Of a stretch of DNA of 64,000 nt, positions 33,401-43,914 are shown in pieces. The DNA comes from Symsagittifera roscoffensis. Its lineage: Eukaryota; Xenacoelomorpha; Acoela; Convolutidae. Under the pieces are notes generated by a model, which had not been told where the DNA came from, did no database searches, and was given only the letters and a program-made list of their open reading frames with translations. Numbering within the stretch: position 1 is the first letter of the stretch; each line of letters begins with the position of its first letter. A program made the translations under genes and the position numbers. The stretch lies in assembly GCF_963678635.1 (NCBI RefSeq), contig NC_087063.1, positions 69,773,617 to 69,837,616 on the forward strand, written 5' to 3'.

Positions 33401-35020
33401 TCTGATTGGCCTTTCAATCCAAATAGGGAAGTTACTGACAAAATTCGCCTGGATGGTCCGGTCTACGATCTAAACGAGGGTTTAGAGTTCTCTTCCATTT
33501 TTCCGTGCAATGCAGTTTCGACTGACTTTGCCTTCCCTTGGAAAGAGTATAGCTCGTTCTCCAAGATAAAGCGACTGGTCGCATATATGTTGAGACTCTC
33601 ACCTAAGCATAGACATTTCAGATCACGAGATAAGGCCATAATTGATCCAGCAGAACTTGTTATTTCAGAGGAAAAACTTTTGCAACTTTCGCAGTTAGAG
33701 TCATTCCCAGCTGAAAGTAAACAATTAGCAGCTGGAAAATATGTGAAAACGTCGAGCCGTATATCATCGTATTCGCCTTTTATCGGGCGGAACGGTTTAA
33801 TTAGAACTACCGGCCGTATCCAACGTCTCTCTGCAACCGCATTCGAAAGTCGCCATCCAATAATTTTGGATAGCCGCCATCGCCTAATCCGTTTGTTTCT
33901 CCGTTTTTATCACATTAAGCATGAACATCAATCAGTCGACTACCTTCGTTCCGTCATTCATCAGCAATTTGTTGTACTACGCTTAAGATCTGCACTAAGA
34001 GCTATTGAAACACATTGCGTGTGCTGTAGAAAGCGAAAAGCGAAAACCGTTACTCCAATGATGTCTGACCTTCCCGCGGAGCGTCTAGGTTACCGCCAGC
34101 CACCGTTCTCGAACTGCGGCGTCGATTATTTTGGACCATTTCATGTAACCATTCGTCGATCTTCCGAGAAACGCCGGGGTTTTCTATTTACTTGCTTAAC
34201 GACTCGCGCAATTCACACTGAGTTGGTTCCATCCATGGACACAAGTTCATGTGTGATGGCTATCGAGCGCTTTATTTCTAGGCGAGGAACACCCTCAATA
34301 ATTTGGTCGGACAACGGAACAAACTTAGTAGGAGCCGAAAAAGAGCTTCTTCTGTGCATCAAAAATTGGAACACAGAAGCTCCACTGTCGCTCGTACACA
34401 AAGGCATTAAGTGGAAGTATAATCCGCCAAGTGCACCACATCAGGGTGGAGCATGGGAGCGAATGGTGCGCAGTTGTAAGCGTGTGTTTTATGCAATCTT
34501 AGGGTCAAGAAAGTTGACTGACGAGATTTTGAACACAACCATGTGCCTAGTTGAAGGTTCACTAAACGCCCGTCCACTCACTCCCGTTTCTGACGACCCC
34601 GATAGTCTTGAGGCTTTGACGCCGAATCATTTCCTCTTAGGTCAGCACAGTCTAACGTTTCCGTCTCTAAGGTCGAGTGAAAACTATTCTCACTCTAAGC
34701 GCTATGCCCGTGCGCAGTCGTACGCAAACGCAATTTGGAAGCGATGGTTAAGTTAGTACGTCCCTACACTCAATAAAAGAGTTAAGTGGCATGCTCCTCC
34801 CGAATACTCTTTGAAAACGGGAGATATGGTGTGGTTAGTTGAATCCACTAGCCCTAGGGGCTACTACCCACTAGCACGCATAACGTCGCTAAACTACGGC
34901 AAAGACAACACCGCCCGCTCCGCAAACCTAAGGACCGTTTCCGGAAACTACACTCGGCCGCTCGTTAAGCTCGTTCCGGTTCTCGCTCCTTCGGGGGTGG
35001 AGGATGTTAATGCTACATAG
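30406..35020 (+). pseudogene. BEL pol: zinc fingers, protease, RT, RNase H, integrase
   Basis: Two long frames make up pol. The first (to 32400) has zinc fingers CLQCNGKHPLWSC and CFACFQPDHMFRKY, a protease with VMWDSCCTHSWVS (DSC in place of the common DSG, as in many Pao-type elements), and RT motifs ISADIEGMFMQV and IFGAKDSPTCANYAL. A one-base slip at a CCCCC run near 32378 moves the frame; YMDD follows at 32408-32419. After TAG 32768 the frame continues with RNase H (FMWTDSTTVLQWL, GDNPADTGTRG) and integrase: HIKHEHQS, HCVCC, VDYFGPF, WSDNGTN and GGAWERM supply the HHCC finger and D,D,E residues. After TAG 34754 the C-terminal domain runs to a TAG at 35018, which lies inside the 3' LTR. 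Confidence 0.93.
34993..35004 (+). promoter_or_regulatory. polypurine tract of the BEL element
   Basis: GGGGGTGGAGGA lies immediately before the 3' LTR TG. It is the expected plus-strand primer, interrupted by a single T, and it also codes for part of the pol C-terminus (GVED). Confidence 0.7.
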
Positions 35021-35455
35021 CATTAAAGTATGAAAGTATAGTATATAGCCAGTATAGTTGCTTAGCAATATCAGCTATATAGCTCAGCGTATAAATAGTG
35101 GGTTCCGGGGAGTTCGGCGTGGGGAGTTCCGGGGAGTTCGATTCTCACCTAAGTCGTTTCATTTGAGAATCCCATTTGAGCCGAACCTGACAGAACATAA
35201 AATGCTAATATTTTAATCGGTTCAAAATTGGTTTGCAATTGAGTTTCTGTTAATTAAACTGAGTGAATTAAGTTTGAACTCATTGTGAAAAAACACATAA
35301 ATCACACAAATCAGGGCCACTTTTTAACTTGATACGTGTAATGTTGTTGCTAATTCCGTGCAATAAAAAATTACTAAAATTCGCCGTTTATTGATTTTCT
35401 TGAATTAAACCGATTCTGTTTCCTGTTTTTATAAGTTATAAAAAAGGCCAGAATA
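35005..35455 (+). repeat. 3' LTR of the nested BEL element
   Basis: Matches the 5' LTR with about eight substitutions and two indels: a 15-16-bp tandem duplication (GGGGAGTTCCGGGGAGTTC region) and a short deletion where the 5' copy has GAACAAGC. The start TGTTAATGCTACATAGCATTA keeps the perfect terminal hairpin. The pol stop codon is contributed by this LTR (ACA TAG). Confidence 0.95.
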
Positions 35456-35460
35456 TTTAG

Positions 35461-37447
35461 TAATTCTGCGGCGTGTGGTATTTGAGAAAAATTTGTTAGT
35501 TGGCTTTTCGTTATTTCGTGTTTTTGTAAATAACATGGTAGTGGAATTTCATTTTGTGTCTGAGTTGGTTGATATGAATGTGTATTAAATGGATTTTGAT
35601 GTTGAAAAAATTTGTTGTGAGTTTTTGGATTATATCTAGGTTTTCCTATTTGTTCATTTGTCTATGGTTCAAAAATATTTGGTTGATCAATACTATAGGA
35701 ACGAGGTCTTTGGTTTGAGAAAATTCCTTGATGATTTTGATTATAGTATTCATCATCATCTGATGGATAATAATTTTGTGCGTAATGATGAGATTTATTT
35801 GTAGTATGATATTTATTTGTATTGTTTTTACGCTGTTGAAAAAATGGGTAGTTTCCGTTTTGTTCCTGTGAGGATTGTGGTTGGTCATAAAAATTTACTG
35901 AATTTAAAATTGGTTGTTGTACGTTTTGTTTTTGAGCAAATATTTGGGTATTTGTTTTAGTTTTTGTTGTTTTTGGTCCATTGACATAATTGTAGTTATG
36001 TTCTGAAATATTATTTCTGTGTTGTTTGTAGAATGGTTTTGTTACTGGTCGAAACGTATGGTATTCCATTTGTGAGCATTTTTGTGCAACAGAAGGCTTT
36101 ACTGTTGATTGTATGACTGTTTGTTGTAACGTTGGTTTTTTTTAACTTTGGGATTGTGAAATTTGGTTGAATAATTGAAATGCTTCGTTGTGCTTATGTT
36201 GTCGTTATATTTCAACAACTTCCTCGTTTATAAAATGTAATGGGGTTTGTATATCTTGTTGTGCAAGATTTATTGTTCTGTTTAAATGATCATTTTTTAT
36301 GAATGTAGAATTTAAACTGTGATTTCCTGTTCTTTCAGGCAAGAATGAAATATAGTTTAAAGGTGTTGCATCAATTGTAAGTGGATATACTCTACCATAT
36401 TCTTTATTAATAGAAATAGTGCTAATTGCCTGACTTGATATGTCTGTTGGTATAACGATAAATAAATTATAATCTATTCAAGGTCCCATACATAATCTGG
36501 ACGTTCTGCTAGTACAGTTTCGTCATCTGTACTTTGTGGTCGAAAAATTTTTTCCTGCTTGTTCAAAAAGAGCAATGTTGCGACCAAAATAATTGATTCT
36601 GGACCATGCTAAGATTTTTTGTAGATCCTGTTTAACACTTTGTTTTATTTGATCATTTGTTAGGTTTTCTCGAGTTGCTTGTAGAAGTTTTGAAAATATG
36701 TGTATTTCCTGTAGTACAATTGTATGTCGGGATGTTTGAGCAGGTGAATCGTTTTGGGTTCCATTCAACTCTAATATAGATAAATAGCTATAGATAGTTG
36801 AGAATACGTCGTTTGTAAATATCGAGTTTGCTCTTTGTGAATTTTGGTGTGGTATGTTTTTGATGTATTGTGTAAAAACTTTTGAAAATTCTATTTCTAT
36901 ATCGACATCGTCAGTTTGGATGAAATATCCGTTTTGAAATGCATTTAGTGATCTGATTTGTATTGTGTAGTTTCCAAAGCATGATGTGAGACTGCATATA
37001 CCTTTGATATAGTGATCGAGAAGCTGTCTTTTGATTTTTACATCTGGAATTTCTTTTTTACCGTCTCCTTTTTCTAATAAGTTTGCAATTACAATTTTAC
37101 AAATTTCTATTTGTCCACGGAGTTCAGATAATGAGGATATTCAAACTGTAAGTATTGAACTTTTGGGTTATCTTCATTTGAATCATTTTTGTGTTGTATT
37201 ACTGTTAATGTGTAATTTTCAATGTGTTTTTTTGGTTGATTCCAATTGTACAGACGTATTGGTTTGTTTGTGTAGCAGTTTTAATTTTCCGTTTGCTTTT
37301 TATCGATGCTGACGGTGTGGTTTCTGAATCTGTAAAATATATTTGATTAACTATTTGGTGATTTTTGTTGATTGATTCTTTTAAATTATGAAGCTCGTGT
37401 ATTGCGGTTGTTTCCGATTCTGAGATTGCGTTTCTTTGTTTTAAAAA
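35461..37447 (-). pseudogene. gag N-terminal region (copy A), cut off from the rest by the BEL element
   Basis: In element sense this runs from an ATG at about 37450 (MFLKQRNAISESETTAIHEL) through several frames to a Gln/Asn/Tyr-rich, low-complexity stretch (35662-36069, for example NNTNKYHTTNKSHHYAQNYY) that leads into the capsid. The long Asn/Gln/Tyr-rich part looks disordered and prion-like and makes this gag about 1,000 codons, longer than usual for Ty3/Gypsy. Frameshifts and stops are frequent. Continuation to the capsid was at 26282 before the BEL insertion. Confidence 0.7.
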
Positions 37448-37450
37448 CAT

Positions 37451-38534
37451 TTACCTAATAATTTGTTTTTGATTGTTCATTATCTTTTTTTAGTGTTTGT
37501 CTTTTTGTTCTTATATATCCTACTCATTGTTTGTATGGTGTGAATACGAGGTCGTATTTTTTGTTGTTAATTAAACAATTGTGTATTATGATTGTTTGTT
37601 TGTTTCCTGAATTGTCTCTTGACATAAGGCTCAGGATGATGGATACACAGTCTGGGTTAGGGATTCTAATGTCCTAAACTGTTAGTTCTTACATTTTTTT
37701 GTGGTTAGCTTAAATTGGGTCGTATAATTGGGCTGGGGAGAAAAGTTTATATTGATTCCGAAGAATGATTTCTACTTTCTCGGTGACTAATTCTAAGCTA
37801 AGGTGTTAACTTACTTAATCTTAGCTAGGGGTAGTGACTTGTGATCAAGGGTGGGGAATAGTAAATTGAGCCACAAGGTTCAGGAATAGTTAGAACGCAA
37901 GTAGTTCTTGAGATACTATTTTAAACTTACTAAGTCTAAGATCTATCGTGGGTCTGGTAAGAGGAGGGTTCAAGTGATGGATGAATAACCGAAGTTCTTC
38001 ACTGTTTAGCTTAATTAAAATGGTTAATTTTTTTGAAAAAACTTCGTGAATTCTGGGTCTTTGATAAGGGTTGGGTAGTGAATTGACGTTTGAGGTCGTT
38101 AGACACTAATTAAATGTAAAGGGGAGAACAGAATTGTTCTATTTGATCCAAGAATAGGCCTTGATGATCATAAATTGAAATGTTTAGAAGTTTGACAATC
38201 AAGACATAATTTAATTTAAAGATCCAAGGGGAGCCTTGATGATCTGTTATTTAATTGAATTTATTTACGTGAAAACAAGGATAAGCCTTGATAGTTTAAA
38301 GTTGATACCTTGATACCATAATTAGAGGGTTAAAGCTATGTGTTAGTTTTGATGATGGTTTTTTTTGAAATTCGCTGTTATGTTTTAGATGATGAAGCTG
38401 GGAAGATTTGATAATTTATATATACTAACAATTTATGATTTATAATAACTAATTTTTGAACTTTTATATTTAATAAATATTTTTTCAAGATGTTATTTAA
38501 TTTACAGCTGATATGAGGAAAACGACAAGTGTTG
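37451..38534 (-). other. 5' leader of the element, copy A
   Basis: Untranslated leader upstream of gag, ending at the duplication junction GTTG|TATGAAG (38531-38535). It contains spaced phrases CCTTGATGATC and CAAGGATAAGCCTTGAT (38155-38330) that repeat several times in direct orientation and could form stem-loops. No ORF. Confidence 0.55.
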
Positions 38535-41500
38535 TATGAAGAGTTTCTGAATATTTCACTTGAATATTTCCTATTTCTAGAATTTGAAAAGGATCTGTCG
38601 TTTGACAAAAATTTGGGTTTATTTGAATTTGATCTTGAATAGTTATTTCGATATTGACTATTTTGACTATGTGATCGACTATACCTGTTTTGTGCAAAAT
38701 TTTGTGAATTTCTTTGGTATGGTGATCGTCCTCTATAATTTGTATTTTACGATGATTATTGTCTAGAGTAATTACAGTTATTTGGAATTGATTTTTCTCA
38801 ACTATTATTACTATGAATGTTTTTATTAGGTAGTTTTCGGTCTTTCTTCATGTATTGAAGAAAAGATTTGTTGGTTTCTCTATGTTTTTGTGATTTATTC
38901 TGATTATCTTGTTGCTTTTGTCTGCACTCAGCAATACTGTGTCCGCATCGTTGACAATGATTACACCATTTTTTGAATGATGGTTCGCCTTTAAAATTGA
39001 AGTTTTTTTTCGTAAATTTTTAAAATTCCGGTAATTTTTTTGGATAAACCAGTATCAGAGTCGTTGATAATTTTTAATTGTGAAGTAGTGGTTTGTATGT
39101 TGGTTTTTGCATAATGTAATTTTAGTTTTTCCGTTTTTTTCTATTTTCATCGTAATTTCTGCTTGTTCTAGTTTATCTACTAGTTTCCTAAAATCTAAAT
39201 CTGGCTCTCGGATTGAGGAAGGATGTGATATTCTCTTTTTTTTTGCTATTTTTCGCAATTGAGGTGTTAGAGTCATCATTAGGATTTCTGTCAATTTTGT
39301 ATTTTTATAATCATGAGTGTTAAGTGAATATGCTTTTCTGACTAGGGTTTCTACTCTTACTGCAAGTTGTTTTGTTTTGTTTCATTGGTTAGTCTACGAA
39401 TTTCGTTGCATAAAATTCTTTGATGTTGTTTGTTTCTTTCTGAACCGACAATTTTTGAAAATTCCTGTGTGAATTTTTTCCAACTGACTTTATTTCTATA
39501 GGTAAAACTGAAAACCATTTTTGTGCTGCGCCGTCAAGTGTAGTTTGGATTAGAGCTGTGCGTCTATGTATCCAATTCGTGTTTACTTGTTCAGGTCCTC
39601 TATTTAGAATTAATTTTTCTGTGACTGCGTTCAGATAATCTTCTTCAGAGTATTCTGGATCTGTGCCTGTGAATACCATTAGTGGTTTATTTGATGCTAT
39701 TGAAGATCCACCCATTAGGTATGGATTGATAGTCATTTTTAGTAATTCTGCGGCGTGTGGTATTTGAGAAAAATTTGTTAGTTGGCTTTTCGTTATTTCG
39801 TGTTTTTGTAAATAACATGGTAGTGGAATTTCATTTTGTGTCTGAGTTGGTTGATATGAATGTGTATTAAATGGATTTTGATGTTGAAAAAATTTGTTGT
39901 GAGTTTTTGGATTATATCTAGGTTTTCCTATTTGTTCATTTGTGTATGGTTCGAAAATATTTGGTTGATCAATACTATAGGAACGAGGTCTTTGGTTTGA
40001 GAAAATTCCTTGATGATTTTGATTATAGTATTCATCATCATCTGATGGATAATAATTTTGTGCGTAATGATGAGATTTATTTGTAGTATGATATTTATTT
40101 GTATTGTTTTTACGCTGTTGAAAAAATGGGTAGTTTCCGTTTTGTTCTTGTGAGGATCGTGGTTGGTCATAAAAATTTACTGAATTTAAAATTGGTTGTT
40201 GTACGTTTTGTTTTTGAGCAAATATTTGGGTATTTGTTTTAGTTTTTGTTGTTTTTGGTCCATTGATATAATTGTAGTTATGTTCTGAAATTTTATTTCT
40301 GTGTTGTTTGTATGATGTTTTTGTTTCTGGTCAAAACGTATGGTATTCCATTTGTGAATATTTTTGTGCAACAGAAGGCTTTACTGTTGATTGTATGACT
40401 GTTTGTTGTAACGTTGGTTTTTTTTAACTTTGGGATTGTGAAATTTGGTTGAATAATTGAAATGCTTCGTTGTGCTTCTGTTGTCGTTATATTTCAACAG
40501 CTTCCTTGTTTATAAAATGTAATGGGAATTGTATATCTTATTGTGCAAGATTTATTGTTCTGTTTAAATCATCATTTTTTATGAATGTAGAATTTAAACT
40601 GTGATTTCCTGTTCTTTCAGGCAAGAATGAAATAAAGTTTAAAGGTGTTGCATCAATTGTAAGTGGATATACTCTACCATATTCTTTATTAATACAAATA
40701 GTGCTAATTGCCTGACTTGATATGTCTGTTGGTATAATGATAAATAAATTATATGACTATTCAAGGTCCCATACATAATCTGGACGTTCTGCTAGTACAG
40801 TTTCGTCATCTGTACTTTGTGGTCGAAAAATTTTTTCCTGCTTGTTCAATAAGATCAATGTTATGACCCAAATAATTGATTATTGACCATGCTAAGATTT
40901 TTTGTAGATCCTGTTTAACATTTTGTTTTATTTGATCATTTGTTAGGTTTTCTCGAATTGCTTGTAGAAATTTTGAAAATATGTGTATTTCCTGTAGTAC
41001 AATTGTATGTCGGGATGTTTGAGTAGGTGAATCGTTTTGGGTTCCATTCAACTCTAATATAGATAAATAGCTATAGATAGTTGAGAATACGTCGTTTGTA
41101 AATATCGAGTTTGCTCTTTGTGAATTTTGGTGTTGTATGTTTTTGATGTATTGTGTAAAAATTTTTGAAAATTCTATATCGACATCGTCAGTTTGGATGA
41201 AATATCCGTTTTGAAATGCATTTAGTGATCTGATTTGTATTGTGTAGTTTCCAAAGCATGATGTGAGACTGCATATACCTTTGATATAGTGATCGAGAAG
41301 CTGTCTTTTGATTTTTACATCTGGAATTTCTTTTTTACTGTCTCCTTTTTCTAATAAGTTTGCAATTACAATTTTACAAATTTCTATTTGTCCACGGTGT
41401 TCAGATAATGAGAATATTCAAACTGTAAGTATTGAATTTTTGGGTTATCTTCATTTGAATCATTTTTGTGTTGTATTACTGTTAATGTGTAATTTTCAAT

Positions 41501-42808
41501 GTGTATTTTTGGTTGATTCCAATTGTACAGACGTATTGGTTTGTTTGTGTAGCAGTTTTAATTTTCCGTTTGCTTTTTATCGATGCTGACGATGTGGTTT
41601 CTGAATCTGTAAAATATATTTGATTAACTATTTGGTGATTTTTGTTGATTGATTCTTTTAAATTATGAAGCTCGTGTATTGCGGTTGTTTCCGATTCTGA
41701 GATTGCGTTTCTTCGTTTTAAAAACATTTACCTAATAATTTGTTTTTGTTCATTATCTTTTTTTAGTGTTTGTCTTTTTGTTCTCATATATCCTACTCAT
41801 TGTTTGTATGGTGTGAATACGAGGTCGTATTTTTTGTTGTTAATTAAACAATTGTGTATTATGATTGTTTGTTTTTTCCTGAATTGTCTCTTGACATAAG
41901 GCTTAGGATGATGGATGCACAGTCTGGGTTAGGGATTCTAATGTCCTAAACTGTTAGTTCTTACAATTTTTTGTGGTTAGCTTAAATTGGGTCGTATAAT
42001 TGGGCTGGGGAGAAAAGTTTTTATTGATTCCGAAGAATGATTTCTACTTTCTCGGTGACTAATTCTAAGCTAAGGTGTTAACTTACTTCATCTTAGCTAG
42101 GAGTAGTGACTTGTGATCAAGGGTTGGAGAATATTAAATCGAGCCACAAGGTTCAGGTATAGTTAGAACGCAAGTAGTTCTTGAGATACTATTTTAAACT
42201 TACGAAGTCTAAGATCTATCCTGGGTCTGGAAAGAGGAGGGTTCAAGTGAAGGATGAATAACCGAAGTTCTTCACTGTTTAGCTTAATTAAAATGGTTAA
42301 TTTTTTTGAAAAAACTCCGTGAATTCTGGGTCTTTGATAAGGGTTGGGTAGTGAATTGACGTTTGAGGTCGTTAGACACTAATTAAATGTAGAGGGGAGA
42401 ACAGAATTGTTCTATTTGATCCAAGAATAAGCCTTGATGATCATAAATTGGAATGTTTAGAAGTTTGACAATCAAGACATAATTTAATTTAAAGATCCAA
42501 GGGGAGCCTTGATGATCTGTTATTTAATTGAATTTATTTTAAGTGAAAACAAGGATAAGCCTTGATAGTTTAAAGTTGATACCTTGATACCATAATTAGA
42601 GGGTTAAAGTTATGTGTTAGTTTTGTTGATGGTTTTTTTTGAAATTCGCTGTTATGTTTTAGATGATGAAGCTGGGAAGGTTTGATAATTTATATATACT
42701 AACAATTTATGATTTATAATAACTAATTTTTGAATTTTTATGTTTAATAAATACTTTTTCAAGATGTTATTTAATTTACAGCTGATTTGAGGAAAACGAC
42801 AAGTGTTG
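38535..42808 (-). repeat. second copy (B) of the 4.28-kb tandem duplication: gag NC back to the leader
   Basis: Collinear with 25081-26288 joined to 35461-38534, with about 3-4% differences by eye. Junction microhomology is GTTG (25077-25080, 38531-38534, 42805-42808). It includes a full gag layout: zinc knuckle at 38924-38965, capsid ORF 39389-39736, Asn/Gln-rich part 39928-40371, N-terminal ORFs 40806-41051 and 41482-41727, and leader to 42808. It lacks the BEL element and shows the intact target at about 39737-39750. This copy joins correctly to the PBS and 5' LTR. Confidence 0.95.
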
Positions 42809-43210
42809 CTTTTGTCAGTCGTTATTTTACAATTAATAGATGTAGCGCCATGAAATGTAATTTGAAAGTTGTTTTTCAACTAATATGTCAGTAAATGAAA
42901 TTATAAATTTACTGCTGATAAAATTCTAAATAAAAAAGTTTGATCTCGTTTCTGTCATACTATCATGAAATCGATTGTTAGGTTTCTTCCTAATCGTATT
43001 CTTCCTAGTCGTTTCTTGTTCGCAGTATTCTTCTAATACCGGGTAGTTCTCGTATTGTTCGGAATATTGAATCTGATCTATTGAGGCGTAGAGACATATC
43101 TAATAAGTTTTTGTCATATAACATTTTTATGAAATGATGTATTTGTCTGAATTCTAATCTAGTTTTTTGTCAGTCTAATTCTAGGTTAGTTAAGATCTGT
43201 TCGAGACTTT
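42809..43210 (-). other. leader between gag and PBS, with a relic of the small basic ORF
   Basis: Reading in element sense from ATG at 43097 to TAA at 42909 gives the counterpart of the intact 59-codon ORF at 58714-58893 (shared start MSLRLNRS). Here it is broken by in-frame TAG codons and small indels. The remainder is noncoding. Confidence 0.6.
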
Positions 43211-43221
43211 TTATCGCACCA
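43211..43221 (-). promoter_or_regulatory. primer binding site of the large element
   Basis: In element sense TGGTGCGATAA begins two bases after the LTR end (AAGCTCA, TT spacer). The sister element has TGGTGCAACC at the same place, followed by the same AAAAGTCTCGAAC text. tRNA species not assigned. Confidence 0.7.
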
Positions 43222-43223
43222 AA

Positions 43224-43602
43224 TGAGCTTTGTATTATATAATGTACCCATCCAGTAATTTCAGATAAGGTTCAGCGTCTGCTCGTCACGCTAGTTTTTT
43301 TTGGCCGGATAGATTCGTGCAACTTCTTAGACTAATACCAATCTTAATCTTACTTTTATATCTCCTGGTCTCAATCGATCTAGTGTACACCGGTTTGCGC
43401 GAGTTAGTTCCAGAATGAGAACAATTGTATTCTAAGTTTAATTCAAACTGTTCTGGTGTTGAAACTGCAAGTAGTTTCCAGACTTTACAAATAAGTGGGG
43501 TATTAGTTTGATGGAGTATGATTGGTTAGTATTTATTATTTTATAGAGATAAAATATCATAATATTAACCAATAGTATAAATCAAGTTTAGATCTGGGTT
43601 CA
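43224..43602 (-). repeat. 5' LTR of the large element
   Basis: In element sense begins TGAACCCAGATCTAAAC and ends AAGCTCA, so it has TG...CA ends. 379 bp. Outer neighbour GTAG is the target duplication shared with 9511-9514. Confidence 0.92.
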
Positions 43603-43914
43603 GTAGTCAGCTGCAACCAAATATTTTAAATTGACTTTTGCCATAATAATTGCCTTGAAAATAGATTTGTTTGCTTTTTGCGTTGTATAAAGGATGTCGG
43701 AACCTTTAAGTTGTTTTTTCTTGAAAACAATTTGGTAATTTCATTAGCGAAGTCTAGTTTCATAATATCATAACTGTTGAGATCTCCCAGTGTGTATATA
43801 TAAATAAAAACGTTTAAGCCTTTTGATGCAAAAAAGAAGAAAGAAATACTTCCAATGATTGAAACTCTGTTATTTCAAATGAAAGGCCCATAGTATTTGC
43901 TTATCTCCTATTCG
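43603..43914. other. flanking DNA, no gene seen
   Basis: AT-rich sequence right of the insertion, before the composite repeat zone. Contains the original flank GTAGTCAGCTGC. No feature recognised. Confidence 0.4.

Larger units (their letters stand above)
26289..35455 (+). mobile_element. BEL/Pao LTR retrotransposon nested in gag of the large element
   Basis: Two near-identical LTRs (449 and 451 bp) enclose PBS, leader, a pre-gag ORF, gag and pol (protease, RT, RNase H, integrase) in BEL/Pao order. The 5-bp TTTAG flanks both sides (26284-26288 and 35456-35460), and the duplicate gag at 39737 preserves the empty site as TTTTTAGTAATTCTG, proving insertion. Internal damage: TGA 29970, TAG 30030, TAA 30147, a frameshift near 30405-30420, another in the CCCCC run near 32376-32380, TAG 32768 and TAG 34754. 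LTR divergence of about 2% plus two indels indicates a young but already inactive copy. Confidence 0.97.
9515..43602 (-). mobile_element. giant env-bearing Ty3/Gypsy-type LTR element with nested insertions and duplications
   Basis: The two ends are homologous LTRs in the same orientation (9515-9879 and 43224-43602), and the 4-bp sequence GTAG flanks both outer edges (9511-9514 and 43603-43606), so this is one insertion. Read on the minus strand the order is LTR, PBS, leader, gag with zinc knuckle, protease, RT, RNase H, integrase, env-like region, two accessory ORFs, 1.5 kb of 3' untranslated DNA, LTR. Integrase after RT/RNase H places it in the Ty3/Gypsy group. Subtracting the nested BEL element (9.17 kb), the 4.28-kb and the 1.69-kb duplications leaves about 19 kb, much longer than the usual 5-12 kb. 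The sense strand is rich in A and C and poor in G throughout. All large ORFs carry stops or frameshifts. Confidence 0.9.
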
